A stretch of DNA of 11,922 bases from Candidatus Ectomicrobium neotermitis (GCA_031283745.1 JAITBH010000140.1:1-11922), one strand, 5' to 3'; shown: positions 1 to 6,607, counted from the first letter of the stretch. A program made the numbers and translations. The notes: a model not told the origin generated them from the sequence alone.

Positions 1-1
1 T

Positions 2-262
2 CCCGGAACCATTATGGAGGTTTCAAAAAAAGCTCGAAACAAAGAGACTGACGAAAAAATTGAACATATGACAGTTAAGCCCGTGATCCTCATTTCTCAT
101 CTAATCAAGCTTTTTACCCGAGCAGGACAAACGGTTTTAGATCCATTTGTCGGCAGCGGTTCGCACGGGGTTGCCGCCTTAAAAAATAATCGGAATTTCA
201 TTGGTTTTGAGATTGAAAAGAAGTATTTCGACATAGCTGATAGACGGCTAAGGAGAGCTTAA
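2..262 (+). CDS. DNA adenine-N6 / cytosine-N4 methyltransferase, C-terminal fragment (5' end outside window)
   Basis: The frame is open from base 2, with no stop before the ATG at 14, so this is the tail of a gene that begins to the left of the window. The 86 visible residues carry the C-terminal signature of the N6/N4 DNA methylase family. A HMTVKPV segment (usually HPTVKP) is followed by DPFVGSGSHGVAA, the AdoMet-binding FxGxG motif I (usually DPFxGSGTT). FIGFEIEKKYFDIADRRL, the usual ending of the family, closes the protein. With motif I at the C-terminus, the catalytic DPPY/SPPY motif must lie upstream and cannot be checked. SH replaces the common TT after GSG, a mild deviation. No restriction endonuclease is visible downstream, so it may be orphan or partnered on the left. 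Recognition sequence and methylated base cannot be told from this fragment. Confidence 0.85.
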   Translation, partial: PGTIMEVSKKARNKETDEKIEHMTVKPVILISHLIKLFTRAGQTVLDPFVGSGSHGVAALKNNRNFIGFEIEKKYFDIADRRLRRA

Positions 263-287
263 CGGCTTTACGGGTGTTCCGCCTGAG
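261..287 (+). repeat. Degenerate copy of dispersed 27-bp intergenic repeat
   Basis: AACGGCTTTACGGGTGTTCC plus GCCTGAG matches 1851-1877 at 23 of 27 positions, and all four differences are transitions. It starts inside the TAA stop codon of the methyltransferase gene. A related 19-bp core occurs twice at 1830-1874. Its function is unknown. Confidence 0.6.
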
Positions 288-328
288 GGGTTAGGGAACT
301 GCAACGACGAACTGCCACGACCACGACC

Positions 329-362
329 GACCAATGTAGGGGAGGGTTTCAAACCCTCCCGC
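329..362 (+). repeat. Left arm of a perfect 34-bp inverted repeat, itself a near-palindromic hairpin
   Basis: The 34 bases are the exact reverse complement of 615-648. Within the arm, GGGAGGGTTT-C-AAACCCTCCC (340-360) can fold into a 10-bp hairpin with a one-base centre. The arm runs from GACCAATG to CTCCCGC. A pair of GC-rich hairpins in opposite orientation is the layout of BIME/REP-like or MITE-like intergenic elements. I see no target-site duplication flanking the pair. Confidence 0.75.
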
Positions 363-489
363 TTCGCCATATTTGAATTTGCCCTGCACATCACACTAAA
401 ACGCCACATCTTACGTAACCCCCGCCTACCTGCCCATTACCCCAACCACTAAACACAACTAATATAGGTATAGGCAATCCACCACCAAT

Positions 490-526
490 AAAAAAAACCC
501 CTGCCACTGAAAGCAGGGGGTTTTTT
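490..526. terminator. Bidirectional rho-independent terminator
   Basis: An A8 run (490-497) precedes the stem CCCCTGC (498-504). An 8-base loop follows, then GCAGGGG (513-519), one extra G, and T6 (521-526). The A run on one side and T run on the other make it a working intrinsic terminator on both strands. It lies about 230 bases after the methyltransferase stop and about 165 bases after the HAD phosphatase stop on the other strand, so it probably serves both convergent units. Confidence 0.8.
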
Positions 527-614
527 ATGCCGTTTGGTATTTTTGCCGTTGTAGTTCCCTGACACCTGCCGTTAACAACAACGGCATTCTTAACCCGCCA
601 AGAGGAAAGGGCGG

Positions 615-648
615 GCGGGAGGGTTTGAAACCCTCCCCTACATTGGTC
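615..648 (-). repeat. Right arm of the perfect 34-bp inverted repeat
   Basis: This is the exact reverse complement of 329-362, including the outer GACCAATG end, and it can fold into the same hairpin (GGGAGGGTTT-G-AAACCCTCCC). The two arms bound a 320-bp unit that contains the terminator at 490-526 and no gene. Confidence 0.75.
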
Positions 649-691
649 ACACTAATCCCTGCCGTTAACACTAACCCCTAAATCCTAAATC

Positions 692-1498
692 CTAATCCCT
701 GCTCTCTCCCATCAGCTTCATCATTGCTTTCCACAGACCGTCCTCATCAATATCGTCGGTGATATGGTCTGCGGCGGCTTTTGCATTTTTGGAGGCATTG
801 CCCATCGCTATTCCCACAACAGGCAAAGACAACATTTGAGCGTCATTGTCCCCGTCGCCAAAAACAGCAACCTTGCTCATATCAAAACCAAAGTGATCGA
901 TAACCTTCTTTAAGGCTATCGCTTTGTTGGCATCCTTAGGCATTATGTCTGTGCATTCCGCCCCCCAGCTTGTCCACGAACAATAAGTCATCTCTTGAAC
1001 GATTGGGATTACATCTTTGGGGTGGAAAAAGGCATCTATCTGATAGATCTTGTTTTCTAAAGCCCGCCGGCAACCTTCTGTATCCACGATTTCTATCTTG
1101 TCGGTGAGTTTAATCTTGTTTGTGGGGGGTAATTTTTCAAAATTTCTGAAAGCCTTGTCCCTTTCAAAAAAAATTATAGGCAGATTGGGTTCCTTTTTGA
1201 GGCGGTTTAGAAGGATTTCTATGGCGCGAGTGTCGATGGAGTTAGCATATATAATAGTATCCCCGCTATAGCTAAACTGGCCGTTGACGGTCAGATACCC
1301 ATCAAAACCAAAATCTATCAGCCAAGGTTGATCATCTAAAAGCACTTTATGCCTGCCGGTGGCAATGAAAAGCTTGATGCCCTTTTTGCGGGCAATTTCC
1401 ATAGCCTCTTTGGTGCTTTGAGGAATTTTTGAGGTTTTGTGGCTATAAATTGTCCCGTCTATGTCAAAAAACATAGCCTCGATGCCTTTTTTCATCAT
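692..1498 (-). CDS. Cof-type HAD-superfamily phosphatase (subfamily IIB)
   Basis: A cytosolic phosphatase of the Cof/YbiV/YidA type, which typically dephosphorylates sugar phosphates, FMN or related small phosphates; the substrate here is not predictable. All four HAD motifs are present. Motif I is FDIDGT with nucleophile D12 and acid/base D14, and motif II is ATGR with T47. Motif III is K192 in ANKAIALKK, and motif IV is GDGDND with D215 and D219. The stretch between about residues 85 and 185 is the C2-type cap that selects substrate. At 268 residues it has the usual family length. The start is the ATG at 1496-1498, overlapping the cutA stop as ATGA, with an AAGGA about 9 bases upstream inside cutA, so the two genes are probably translationally coupled. 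The stop codon falls inside a short intergenic repeat (CTAATCCCTG, also at 652-661), so the last few residues may be repeat-derived. Confidence 0.93.
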   Translation of the reverse strand: MMKKGIEAMFFDIDGTIYSHKTSKIPQSTKEAMEIARKKGIKLFIATGRHKVLLDDQPWLIDFGFDGYLTVNGQFSYSGDTIIYANSIDTRAIEILLNRLKKEPNLPIIFFERDKAFRNFEKLPPTNKIKLTDKIEIVDTEGCRRALENKIYQIDAFFHPKDVIPIVQEMTYCSWTSWGAECTDIMPKDANKAIALKKVIDHFGFDMSKVAVFGDGDNDAQMLSLPVVGIAMGNASKNAKAAADHITDDIDEDGLWKAMMKLMGESRD

Positions 1499-1809
1499 AG
1501 AACAGTGTCCTTTAGCCAGTCTAAATAGTCTGGGTTTACATCGGAAATGTCGAGTGATGTGATTTGAGGGACTTCATAAGGATGGAGTTTTATAACTTCG
1601 TTTTGCAGGCGGGTGAACTTATTTTTTGCGGTTTTCATAATGATTAACAGCTCTTTTGAGTTTTCAACCTTCCCCTTCCACCAGTAAAAAGACTCAAAGT
1701 TGCTGACAATTCCTGCACAGGCAATGATTTTTTCATTCAAAAGGTGCTTGATTATGACATTTGCTACTTTTCTGTTTGGAACCGTTACAAAAACATCGAT
1801 ACATTTCAT
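1495..1809 (-). CDS. cutA: CutA1 family protein (divalent-ion tolerance)
   Basis: A small cytosolic trimeric protein of the PII-like ferredoxin fold. In E. coli cutA is linked to divalent-cation tolerance, but its biochemical role is still poorly defined. The 104 residues match the family in length and pattern. A hydrophobic first strand (IDVFVTVPN) leads into IIACAGIVSNFESFYWWKGK, with the conserved tryptophan pair W43-W44. The diagnostic LHPYEVP follows, with H76 as candidate metal ligand, and YLDWL lies near the C-terminus. The ATG at 1807-1809 is preceded by GAGGAG with 8-base spacing, a strong ribosome binding site. It is the first gene of a two-gene unit with the HAD phosphatase. The pairing is not one I recognise as conserved. 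Confidence 0.95.
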   Translation of the reverse strand: MKCIDVFVTVPNRKVANVIIKHLLNEKIIACAGIVSNFESFYWWKGKVENSKELLIIMKTAKNKFTRLQNEVIKLHPYEVPQITSLDISDVNPDYLDWLKDTVL

Positions 1810-1829
1810 TGTTTAGTCTCCTCGCACTA

Positions 1830-1874
1830 CTTTGCAGGCGTTCCACCTCTAACGGCTTTGCAGGCGTTCCACCT
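1830..1874 (+). repeat. Two direct copies of a 19-bp repeat (26-bp period)
   Basis: CTTTGCAGGCGTTCCACCT occurs identically at 1830-1848 and 1856-1874. The second copy belongs to the longer 27-bp element 1851-1877, which has a diverged relative at 261-287. The repeats lie 20-65 bases upstream of the cutA start codon, in its probable leader. Confidence 0.85.
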
Positions 1875-1883
1875 GAGTGATCA

Positions 1884-1904
1884 GTGGTTAGTGGTTAGTG
1901 GTTA
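1884..1904 (+). repeat. Three perfect tandem GTGGTTA heptamers
   Basis: GTGGTTA repeats three times without mismatch (1884-1890, 1891-1897, 1898-1904), followed by GTAACG. Such arrays change copy number by slippage. No function is evident. Confidence 0.9.
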
Positions 1905-1950
1905 GTAACGACAACATCAACGGCGAACACCCTGTCGTTGTAGTGTCGTT

Positions 1951-2010
1951 GCCGTTCCCTGTCGTTCCCTTTCGTTCCCTTTTGTTCCCTTTCTTTCCCT
2001 TTCGTTCCCT
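1951..2010 (+). repeat. 10-bp tandem repeat, six units
   Basis: Six consecutive 10-base units, all ending TTCCCT or very near it: GCCGTTCCCT, GTCGTTCCCT, TTCGTTCCCT, TTTGTTCCCT, TTCTTTCCCT, TTCGTTCCCT. The consensus is TTCGTTCCCT. The period is about one helical turn, so each unit presents the same DNA face. On the minus strand it reads as an apparent Arg/Lys/Gly-rich frame, which is a by-product of the repeat and not a gene. Confidence 0.9.
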
Positions 2011-2023
2011 TGCCCCTGCCGCT

Positions 2024-2029
2024 ATTATA
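2024..2029 (-). promoter_or_regulatory. Possible -10 box of a divergent cutA promoter
   Basis: On the minus strand these bases read TATAAT, a perfect consensus -10 hexamer. No good -35 is found 16-18 bases upstream and there is no extended TG motif. If used, transcription would start near 2017 and the cutA leader, over 200 bases long, would include all the tandem repeats. This is weak evidence from a single hexamer. Confidence 0.3.
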
Positions 2030-2056
2030 CTCAAAAACCCCCCTTTTGACCCTGCC

Positions 2057-2084
2057 TTGACAAAAAAATGAAAATCAATAAAAT
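2057..2084 (+). promoter_or_regulatory. Probable sigma70-type promoter of rex-adhE
   Basis: A consensus -35 TTGACA (2057-2062) and a -10 TAAAAT (2079-2084, one mismatch from TATAAT) are separated by 16 bases. The predicted start of transcription is near 2091, giving a leader of about 57 bases before the rex ATG at 2148. Confidence 0.6.
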
Positions 2085-2090
2085 CATACC

Positions 2091-2118
2091 GATACATTTT
2101 TATCAATAAAAAAGTATC
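2091..2118 (+). promoter_or_regulatory. Operator-like palindrome at the rex transcription start
   Basis: GATACATTTTTAT (2091-2103) and ATAAAAAAGTATC (2106-2118) form 13-bp arms around a 2-base centre with a single mismatched pair. It begins at the predicted +1 of the rex promoter, where a repressor would block transcription. Rex commonly regulates its own operon, so this is a candidate Rex site. It does not match the well-known TTGTGAAnnnnnnTTCACAA-type consensus, so another regulator or an RNA hairpin is possible. Confidence 0.45.
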
Positions 2119-2147
2119 AAAATACACCAGCTCAAAAAGAGGGAAAA

Positions 2148-2801
2148 ATGGAAAAACAACAAATTGCTAAACCTGTAATGCGTAGACTTCCCCTGTATTT
2201 GGATTATTTACGTTCATTGCTGGCTCAGCCGAATGGTCCACAGCACATTTCTGCGACTGCAATATCTACCGCTTTGGGGCTGGGCGAAGTGCAAGTTAGG
2301 AAGGATTTAGGTTCGATAAGTTCTTTAGGCAAACCAAAAATAGGTTATCTGGTATCGGATCTGATAAGGGAATTGGAGAATTTTCTTGGCTATGACAATG
2401 TCAATGAGGCAGTGCTGGTAGGTGCAGGAAAGCTGGGAAAGGCTTTGCTCAACTATCAAGGGTTTGAACAATACGGTTTAAGCATAGCCGCTGCTTTTGA
2501 TATAGACCCCGAAGCCGCCGGCAAAAACAGCGATGGAAATAGCATTTTGGGGCTTGAAAAGTTTCCTGTGGTAGTCAAGGAACTCGGCATCAGAATAGGA
2601 ATCATCACTGTTCCCGCTCAAAATGCCCAGAATGTGTGCGATTTGATGATAGAAAATGACATTGCAGCCATATGGAACTTTGCTAATGTCATCTTAAAAG
2701 GCCCAAGCCATATACTTATTCATAATGAAAATATGGCGGTGTCTTTGGCGGCACTGTCGAACCACTTAAAAATGTATTTAGACACAGATAAAAAACAATA
2801 G
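2148..2801 (+). CDS. rex: Redox-sensing transcriptional repressor Rex
   Basis: A homodimeric DNA-binding protein that senses the NADH/NAD+ ratio. It typically binds operators when NAD+ dominates and releases them when NADH binds, switching on fermentation and NADH-oxidising genes. Residues 1-80 form the winged-helix domain: PLYLDYLRSL, then a recognition region ending QVRKDLGSI, then the wing GKPKIGYLV. Residues 84 onward are the Rossmann domain with the dinucleotide loop VGAGKLGKAL (91-100). The C-terminal helix that swaps between subunits in known Rex dimers follows about residue 185. At 217 residues it is of normal length. The ATG is preceded by AGAGGG with only 4 bases between. Its own promoter and a palindrome at +1 lie upstream, and adhE begins 11 bases after its stop, so it probably controls its own operon. 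Confidence 0.97.
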   Translation: MEKQQIAKPVMRRLPLYLDYLRSLLAQPNGPQHISATAISTALGLGEVQVRKDLGSISSLGKPKIGYLVSDLIRELENFLGYDNVNEAVLVGAGKLGKALLNYQGFEQYGLSIAAAFDIDPEAAGKNSDGNSILGLEKFPVVVKELGIRIGIITVPAQNAQNVCDLMIENDIAAIWNFANVILKGPSHILIHNENMAVSLAALSNHLKMYLDTDKKQ

Positions 2802-2812
2802 GAGGCAACAAA

Positions 2813-5422
2813 ATGACAAAAGAGTATGACATTGTTGACAACGTAGGGAAGTTTGAGGAGGCATTAAAAAGAGTGAGGGAAGCTCAGCGGATATTTTCCA
2901 CCTATACACAAGAACAGGTAGACAAAATTTTCTTTAGAGCCGCCTTAGCGGCAAATAAGCAGCGGATCCCTTTGGCAAAGATGGCAGTTCAGGAAACAGG
3001 AATGGGCTTAGTTGAGGACAAGATAATCAAAAATCATTATGCCTCTGAATATATTTACAATAAATTCAAAAACGCCAAGACCTGCGGGGTGATTGAGGAC
3101 GACAAGGTGTTTGGCATAAAGAAAATTGCCTGCCCGATAGGCGTTATTGCAGCAGTCATTCCCACAACAAACCCCACATCAACCACGATTTTTAAGACTT
3201 TGATAGCCCTAAAAACAAGAAATGGGATCATCATCAGCCCCCATCCAAGAGCTAAAAACAGCACGATAGAAGCTGCAAAGATAGTTCTTGAGGCAGCAGT
3301 TGAGGCAGGGGCTCCAGAGGGAATTATCGCATGGATAGATGTGCCGAACTTAGAGTTGACCAATATCGCCATGCGTGAGGCAGACATAATTTTGGCGACA
3401 GGCGGTCCGGGAATGGTCAGATCTGCCTATTCAAGCGGAAAGCCCGCTTTGGGAGTCGGTGCGGGAAATACCCCGGTGGTTATTGATGATACGGCTGACA
3501 TAGCTGTGGCAGTCAACTCAATAATACTCTCAAAGACTTTCGACAATGGAATGATATGCGCCTCAGAGCAGTCCGTCATCGTTTTAGACAGCATCTATGA
3601 TCAGGTTAGAAAAGAGTTTGCCGATAAAGGCTGCTATTTCTTGTCAAAGCCTGAGACGGACAAAGTCAGAAAAACGATCATCATCAATGGGGGCATCAAT
3701 GCAAAAATAGTCGGTCAGACTGCCCATAAAATTGCCGAAATGGCAGGGGTGAAAGTCCCAGTTGAGACGAAAATTCTCATCGGCGAGGTGGAAAAAGTGG
3801 ATATTAGCGAGGAGTTTGCCCATGAAAAGCTTTCCCCGGTGCTTGCAATGTATCGCTCGCCTAACTTTGAGGACGCACTCAGCAAAGCTGACTCCCTTGT
3901 TAATGATGGAGGGTTAGGGCATACGGCTGTGATTTATCTAAACGAGTTGACCCAGAAAGAAAAAATTAGAATTTTTTCCGAGAAAATAAAGACTTGCAGA
4001 ATACTCGTAAACACCCCGTCATCTCATGGCGCCATCGGAGATCTGTATAACTTCAGATTGAACCCTTCGCTGACTTTGGGCTGCGGATCGTGGGGCGGCA
4101 ATTCTGTATCGGAAAATGTCGGAATAAAACATCTTGTAAATATAAAACGAGTAGCAGAAAGGAGAGAGAATATGTTGTGGTTTAGAGCACCTCAAAAAAT
4201 TTACATAAAGAAAGCTTGCCTGCCGATTGCTCTTGATGAGTTAAAGGCTGTCTTGGGTAAGAAAAAAGCGTTTATCGTCACGGATTCTTTCTTGTATAAA
4301 AACGGCTACACAAAGCCGATTTGCGATAAATTAGACGAGATGGGGATAGTTCACACGACTTTTTACAATGTTGAACCAGACCCAACCCTTGCTTGTGCAA
4401 AAGCAGGCGCTGAGCAAATGAGATCATTTGATCCTGACTGCATAATTGCAATAGGCGGCGGCTCAGCAATGGATGCGGGAAAAATTATGTGGGTGCTATA
4501 CGAACACCCTGAGGCTGATTTCTTGGATATGGCGATGAGATTTATGGACATCAGAAAGAGGGTTTACACATTCCCAAAGATGGGGCAGAAAGCTTATTTC
4601 ATAGCAATACCAACATCAGCGGGAACCGGCTCGGAGGTTACCCCGTTTGCGGTTATCACCGACGAGAAAACTGGGGTGAAATATCCTCTTGCCGATTATG
4701 AGATTATGCCGAATATGGCAATTGTCGATGCCGATATGATGATGAATGCACCGAAAGGTTTGACATCAGCATCCGGAATTGACGCTCTGACGCATGCTTT
4801 AGAGGCTTATGTCTCAATGCTTGCGACGGATTTTACAGATGGGTTGGCACTGCAGGCTATGAAGATAATTTTTGAGTATCTGCCAAAGGCTTATGACGAC
4901 GGTCAAAATGATCCGGTCGCAAGAGAAAAAATGGCAAATGCTGCAACCATAGCCGGCATGGCTTTTGCAAATGCTTTCTTAGGCATCTGCCACTCTTTAG
5001 CACATAAGCTCGGGGCTTTCCACCACTTGCCTCACGGTATAGCCAATGCCTTGATGATAAATGAGGTCATAAAATTCAATAGCGTTTCAGCACCAACAAA
5101 GATGGGAACTTTTTCTCAATATAAGTATCCAAAAGCCTTGAGGCGGTATGGAGAAATTGCCGACTTTTTAGGCATCAAAGGTGCAAATGACAATGAGAAA
5201 GTGGACAATTTGGTTGCTGCCATAAATGACCTAAAGAGGAAAATCGGAATAAAGGACTCGATTAAGGGATATGGAATAGACGAAAAGGTTTTCCTTGAGA
5301 AATTAGACGAGATGTCGGATCAGGCTTTTGATGATCAATGCACCGGCGCAAATCCAAGATACCCTTTGATAAGCGAGTTAAAAGAGTTGTATCTGAAAGC
5401 CTACTACGGAGATAAAAAGTAA
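2813..5422 (+). CDS. adhE: Bifunctional acetaldehyde-CoA / alcohol dehydrogenase AdhE
   Basis: Reduces acetyl-CoA to acetaldehyde and then to ethanol, consuming two NADH. This is the main route for disposing of fermentative electrons, and characterised members assemble into long cytosolic spirosomes. Residues 1 to about 440 are the CoA-acylating aldehyde dehydrogenase, with catalytic C249 in DNGMICASEQ and the glycine-rich ATGGPGMV and GVGAGNTP loops. After a short linker, residues from about 455 form the iron-dependent alcohol dehydrogenase, with GGGSAMDAGK (548-557) and PTSAGTGSEVTPF. The likely iron ligands are D657, H661, H727 and H741, in GIDALTHALEA, GICHSLAHKLG and HHLPHGIANA. They have the same spacing as those of E. 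coli AdhE. The length (869) is that of the full fusion. AGGAGG (2800-2805) overlaps the rex stop, 7 bases before the ATG. No truncation or frameshift is seen. A terminator follows 42 bases after the stop. Confidence 0.98.
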   Translation: MTKEYDIVDNVGKFEEALKRVREAQRIFSTYTQEQVDKIFFRAALAANKQRIPLAKMAVQETGMGLVEDKIIKNHYASEYIYNKFKNAKTCGVIEDDKVFGIKKIACPIGVIAAVIPTTNPTSTTIFKTLIALKTRNGIIISPHPRAKNSTIEAAKIVLEAAVEAGAPEGIIAWIDVPNLELTNIAMREADIILATGGPGMVRSAYSSGKPALGVGAGNTPVVIDDTADIAVAVNSIILSKTFDNGMICASEQSVIVLDSIYDQVRKEFADKGCYFLSKPETDKVRKTIIINGGINAKIVGQTAHKIAEMAGVKVPVETKILIGEVEKVDISEEFAHEKLSPVLAMYRSPNFEDALSKADSLVNDGGLGHTAVIYLNELTQKEKIRIFSEKIKTCRILVNTPSSHGAIGDLYNFRLNPSLTLGCGSWGGNSVSENVGIKHLVNIKRVAERRENMLWFRAPQKIYIKKACLPIALDELKAVLGKKKAFIVTDSFLYKNGYTKPICDKLDEMGIVHTTFYNVEPDPTLACAKAGAEQMRSFDPDCIIAIGGGSAMDAGKIMWVLYEHPEADFLDMAMRFMDIRKRVYTFPKMGQKAYFIAIPTSAGTGSEVTPFAVITDEKTGVKYPLADYEIMPNMAIVDADMMMNAPKGLTSASGIDALTHALEAYVSMLATDFTDGLALQAMKIIFEYLPKAYDDGQNDPVAREKMANAATIAGMAFANAFLGICHSLAHKLGAFHHLPHGIANALMINEVIKFNSVSAPTKMGTFSQYKYPKALRRYGEIADFLGIKGANDNEKVDNLVAAINDLKRKIGIKDSIKGYGIDEKVFLEKLDEMSDQAFDDQCTGANPRYPLISELKELYLKAYYGDKK

Positions 5423-5464
5423 GCAGCAGGTAGGTTTATAAAAACAGCCAATAGGCAAAAAAAT

Positions 5465-5510
5465 GGGAGCGGATAGAGGTCAACCTCAAAAGTCCGCTCC
5501 CTAATTTTTT
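5465..5510. terminator. Bidirectional rho-independent terminator with nested hairpin
   Basis: The outer stem GGGAGCGGA (5465-5473) pairs perfectly with TCCGCTCCC (5493-5501), and an inner GAGGT/ACCTC stem (5476-5480 with 5483-5487) sits in its loop. TAATTTTTT follows on the plus strand. An A7 run at 5457-5463 gives the T run on the minus strand. It lies between convergent adhE and the DUF3089 hydrolase gene and should stop transcription from both sides. Confidence 0.88.
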
Positions 5511-5527
5511 GTGTGCTTATAGTTTGA

Positions 5528-6547
5528 CTATTTATTGTTTAAGAATTTATCAATTCTATTTTTAGCGTTTTGCCTCAAGTTGAAATAGTAAAACGGTATG
5601 TCATTTTCATGATAAACGCCTGCAGGAAAAAAGCTTGAGTAAGCCGAACTATATGTTGCTTTATCGACGCTCGAACAGATCAAAGCATTGTCCTTATAGC
5701 TAATTCTGGCATCTGCCAAATGAGCAAGACGGATCAGCTTTCCGTTTACAACAATCATCGACCCGAGATTATTTTCAACACCTGCTTCCTCCTCCGTTGT
5801 CGTCCAAGTGAGAGGATTTATCATTACGGAGTTTGGCACGACGAGGATATTTATGCCCTCAACATCAGGGGCTTGAGTGTTATAAGAAATGATAACCCCC
5901 GTATCGTCAGCACTTTGAGCAGGCTTTAGATAAGTGTTTGCAGCATAGTCATTTTTTGTCATCGGAAAACCAATCACATAAGCAGCAACCATTCTGCTGT
6001 AAACATCGGGATGGTCTTTCATATAGCCAATCAACAATTCTCTTATCATCATCGAGCCTTGCGAGTGACCCGCCAAAATAAACGGTCTGCCATTGTTGTA
6101 GTGCTTGATGTAATAATCGAAAGCCGCAATTATGTCTGACTTGGGCATACCGCCATAATATTTCGACGCACTGCCCGCAATCCCGCCCTTTGAAAGAGCA
6201 AAGTTTAGTTCAAGCTGCCGATAATAAGGTGCAAAAACATTTCCAACCTCAAAAGCAGAACCCTGCGTTTTGAATTGGTATTTGGCAGCCTCTCTCATCT
6301 TTGCGTCATTGATGTCTGCTAAAGGATACCCGCTTTCACCGGCTTCCCAGACTGTTGGATAAATATAAAAAACATCCACCTTCCCTTTTATCTCTTTGCC
6401 CGTCGGCATAAACATCCAATTGGCTTTTTGAGCATAATCAACCGGAACTATTTTATCTCCCGCAACAGGCACATAAGCTTCTTGTGCTATCGCAGAAATT
6501 GCAAACATTAAACTGCAACAAAATACTGCAACTGATTTCTGTAACAT
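5528..6547 (-). CDS. Secreted alpha/beta hydrolase, DUF3089 family
   Basis: A predicted exported serine hydrolase; members of this family resemble lipases/esterases but are poorly characterised. Residues 1-22 form a signal peptide: K4, a hydrophobic core, then AISAIAQ with likely cleavage near residue 20-22. The mature part opens with the DUF3089-like pattern WMFMPTG then VDVFYIYPTVW. The nucleophile elbow is AGHSQGS with S162. A histidine in GVYHENDIPFYYFNLR (H313), a typical DUF3089 C-terminal motif, is the likely catalytic base. D228 in NTQAPD is a possible acid, but that is a guess. The start ATG follows AGGAGG at 8 bases, one of the best ribosome binding sites in the window. It lies 60 bases after the ACP stop on the same strand with no clear terminator between, so it may be the last gene of the lipid/polyene operon. 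Its substrate is unknown. Confidence 0.82.
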   Translation of the reverse strand: MLQKSVAVFCCSLMFAISAIAQEAYVPVAGDKIVPVDYAQKANWMFMPTGKEIKGKVDVFYIYPTVWEAGESGYPLADINDAKMREAAKYQFKTQGSAFEVGNVFAPYYRQLELNFALSKGGIAGSASKYYGGMPKSDIIAAFDYYIKHYNNGRPFILAGHSQGSMMIRELLIGYMKDHPDVYSRMVAAYVIGFPMTKNDYAANTYLKPAQSADDTGVIISYNTQAPDVEGINILVVPNSVMINPLTWTTTEEEAGVENNLGSMIVVNGKLIRLAHLADARISYKDNALICSSVDKATYSSAYSSFFPAGVYHENDIPFYYFNLRQNAKNRIDKFLNNK

Positions 6548-6607
6548 TTTTACTTCCTCCTTTTGTTTAACTCGTCCTGCTTTACAATAACGAGATTTTT
6601 GAATTTC

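Larger units (their letters stand above)
263..691. other. Gene-free, repeat-rich intergenic region
   Basis: I find no credible coding sequence or RNA gene in these 429 bases. They hold a degenerate copy of a dispersed repeat (261-287), a perfect 34-bp inverted repeat (329-362 and 615-648), a bidirectional terminator (490-526), a small TGCCGTT/AACGGCA inverted repeat (567-573 and 580-586), the direct repeat CCTGCCGTTAACA (565-577 and 658-670) and two and a half copies of CCTAAAT (677-697). The region separates the plus-strand methyltransferase from the minus-strand cutA/HAD pair, so it lies between convergent genes. Confidence 0.8.
1810..2147. other. Divergent intergenic region with tandem repeats and promoters
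   Basis: This 338-base region between cutA (minus) and rex (plus) has no credible gene. The cutA-proximal half is a run of short tandem repeats: two 19-bp copies at 26-bp spacing, three GTGGTTA heptamers, and six 10-bp units. The rex-proximal half is AT-rich and holds the rex promoter and an operator-like palindrome. Confidence 0.8.

Noticed and set aside
329..648. Insertion sequence bounded by terminal inverted repeats
   Set aside because: The 320-bp unit has no transposase reading frame and no target duplication, so at most it is a non-autonomous or BIME-like element.
1884..2010. CRISPR array
   Set aside because: The repeats are 7 and 10 bases and directly tandem, with no spacers between them and no cas genes nearby.
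1888..2127. 79-residue minus-strand open frame upstream of cutA
   Set aside because: Its Arg/Lys/Gly-rich middle is just the 10-bp tandem repeat translated, it overlaps the rex promoter, and it has no ribosome binding site or family likeness.
6548..6607. Terminator or promoter between ACP and the DUF3089 gene
   Set aside because: Only a 5-bp CTCGT/ACGAG stem with a 14-base loop and no following T run, and no convincing -35/-10 pair, could be seen.
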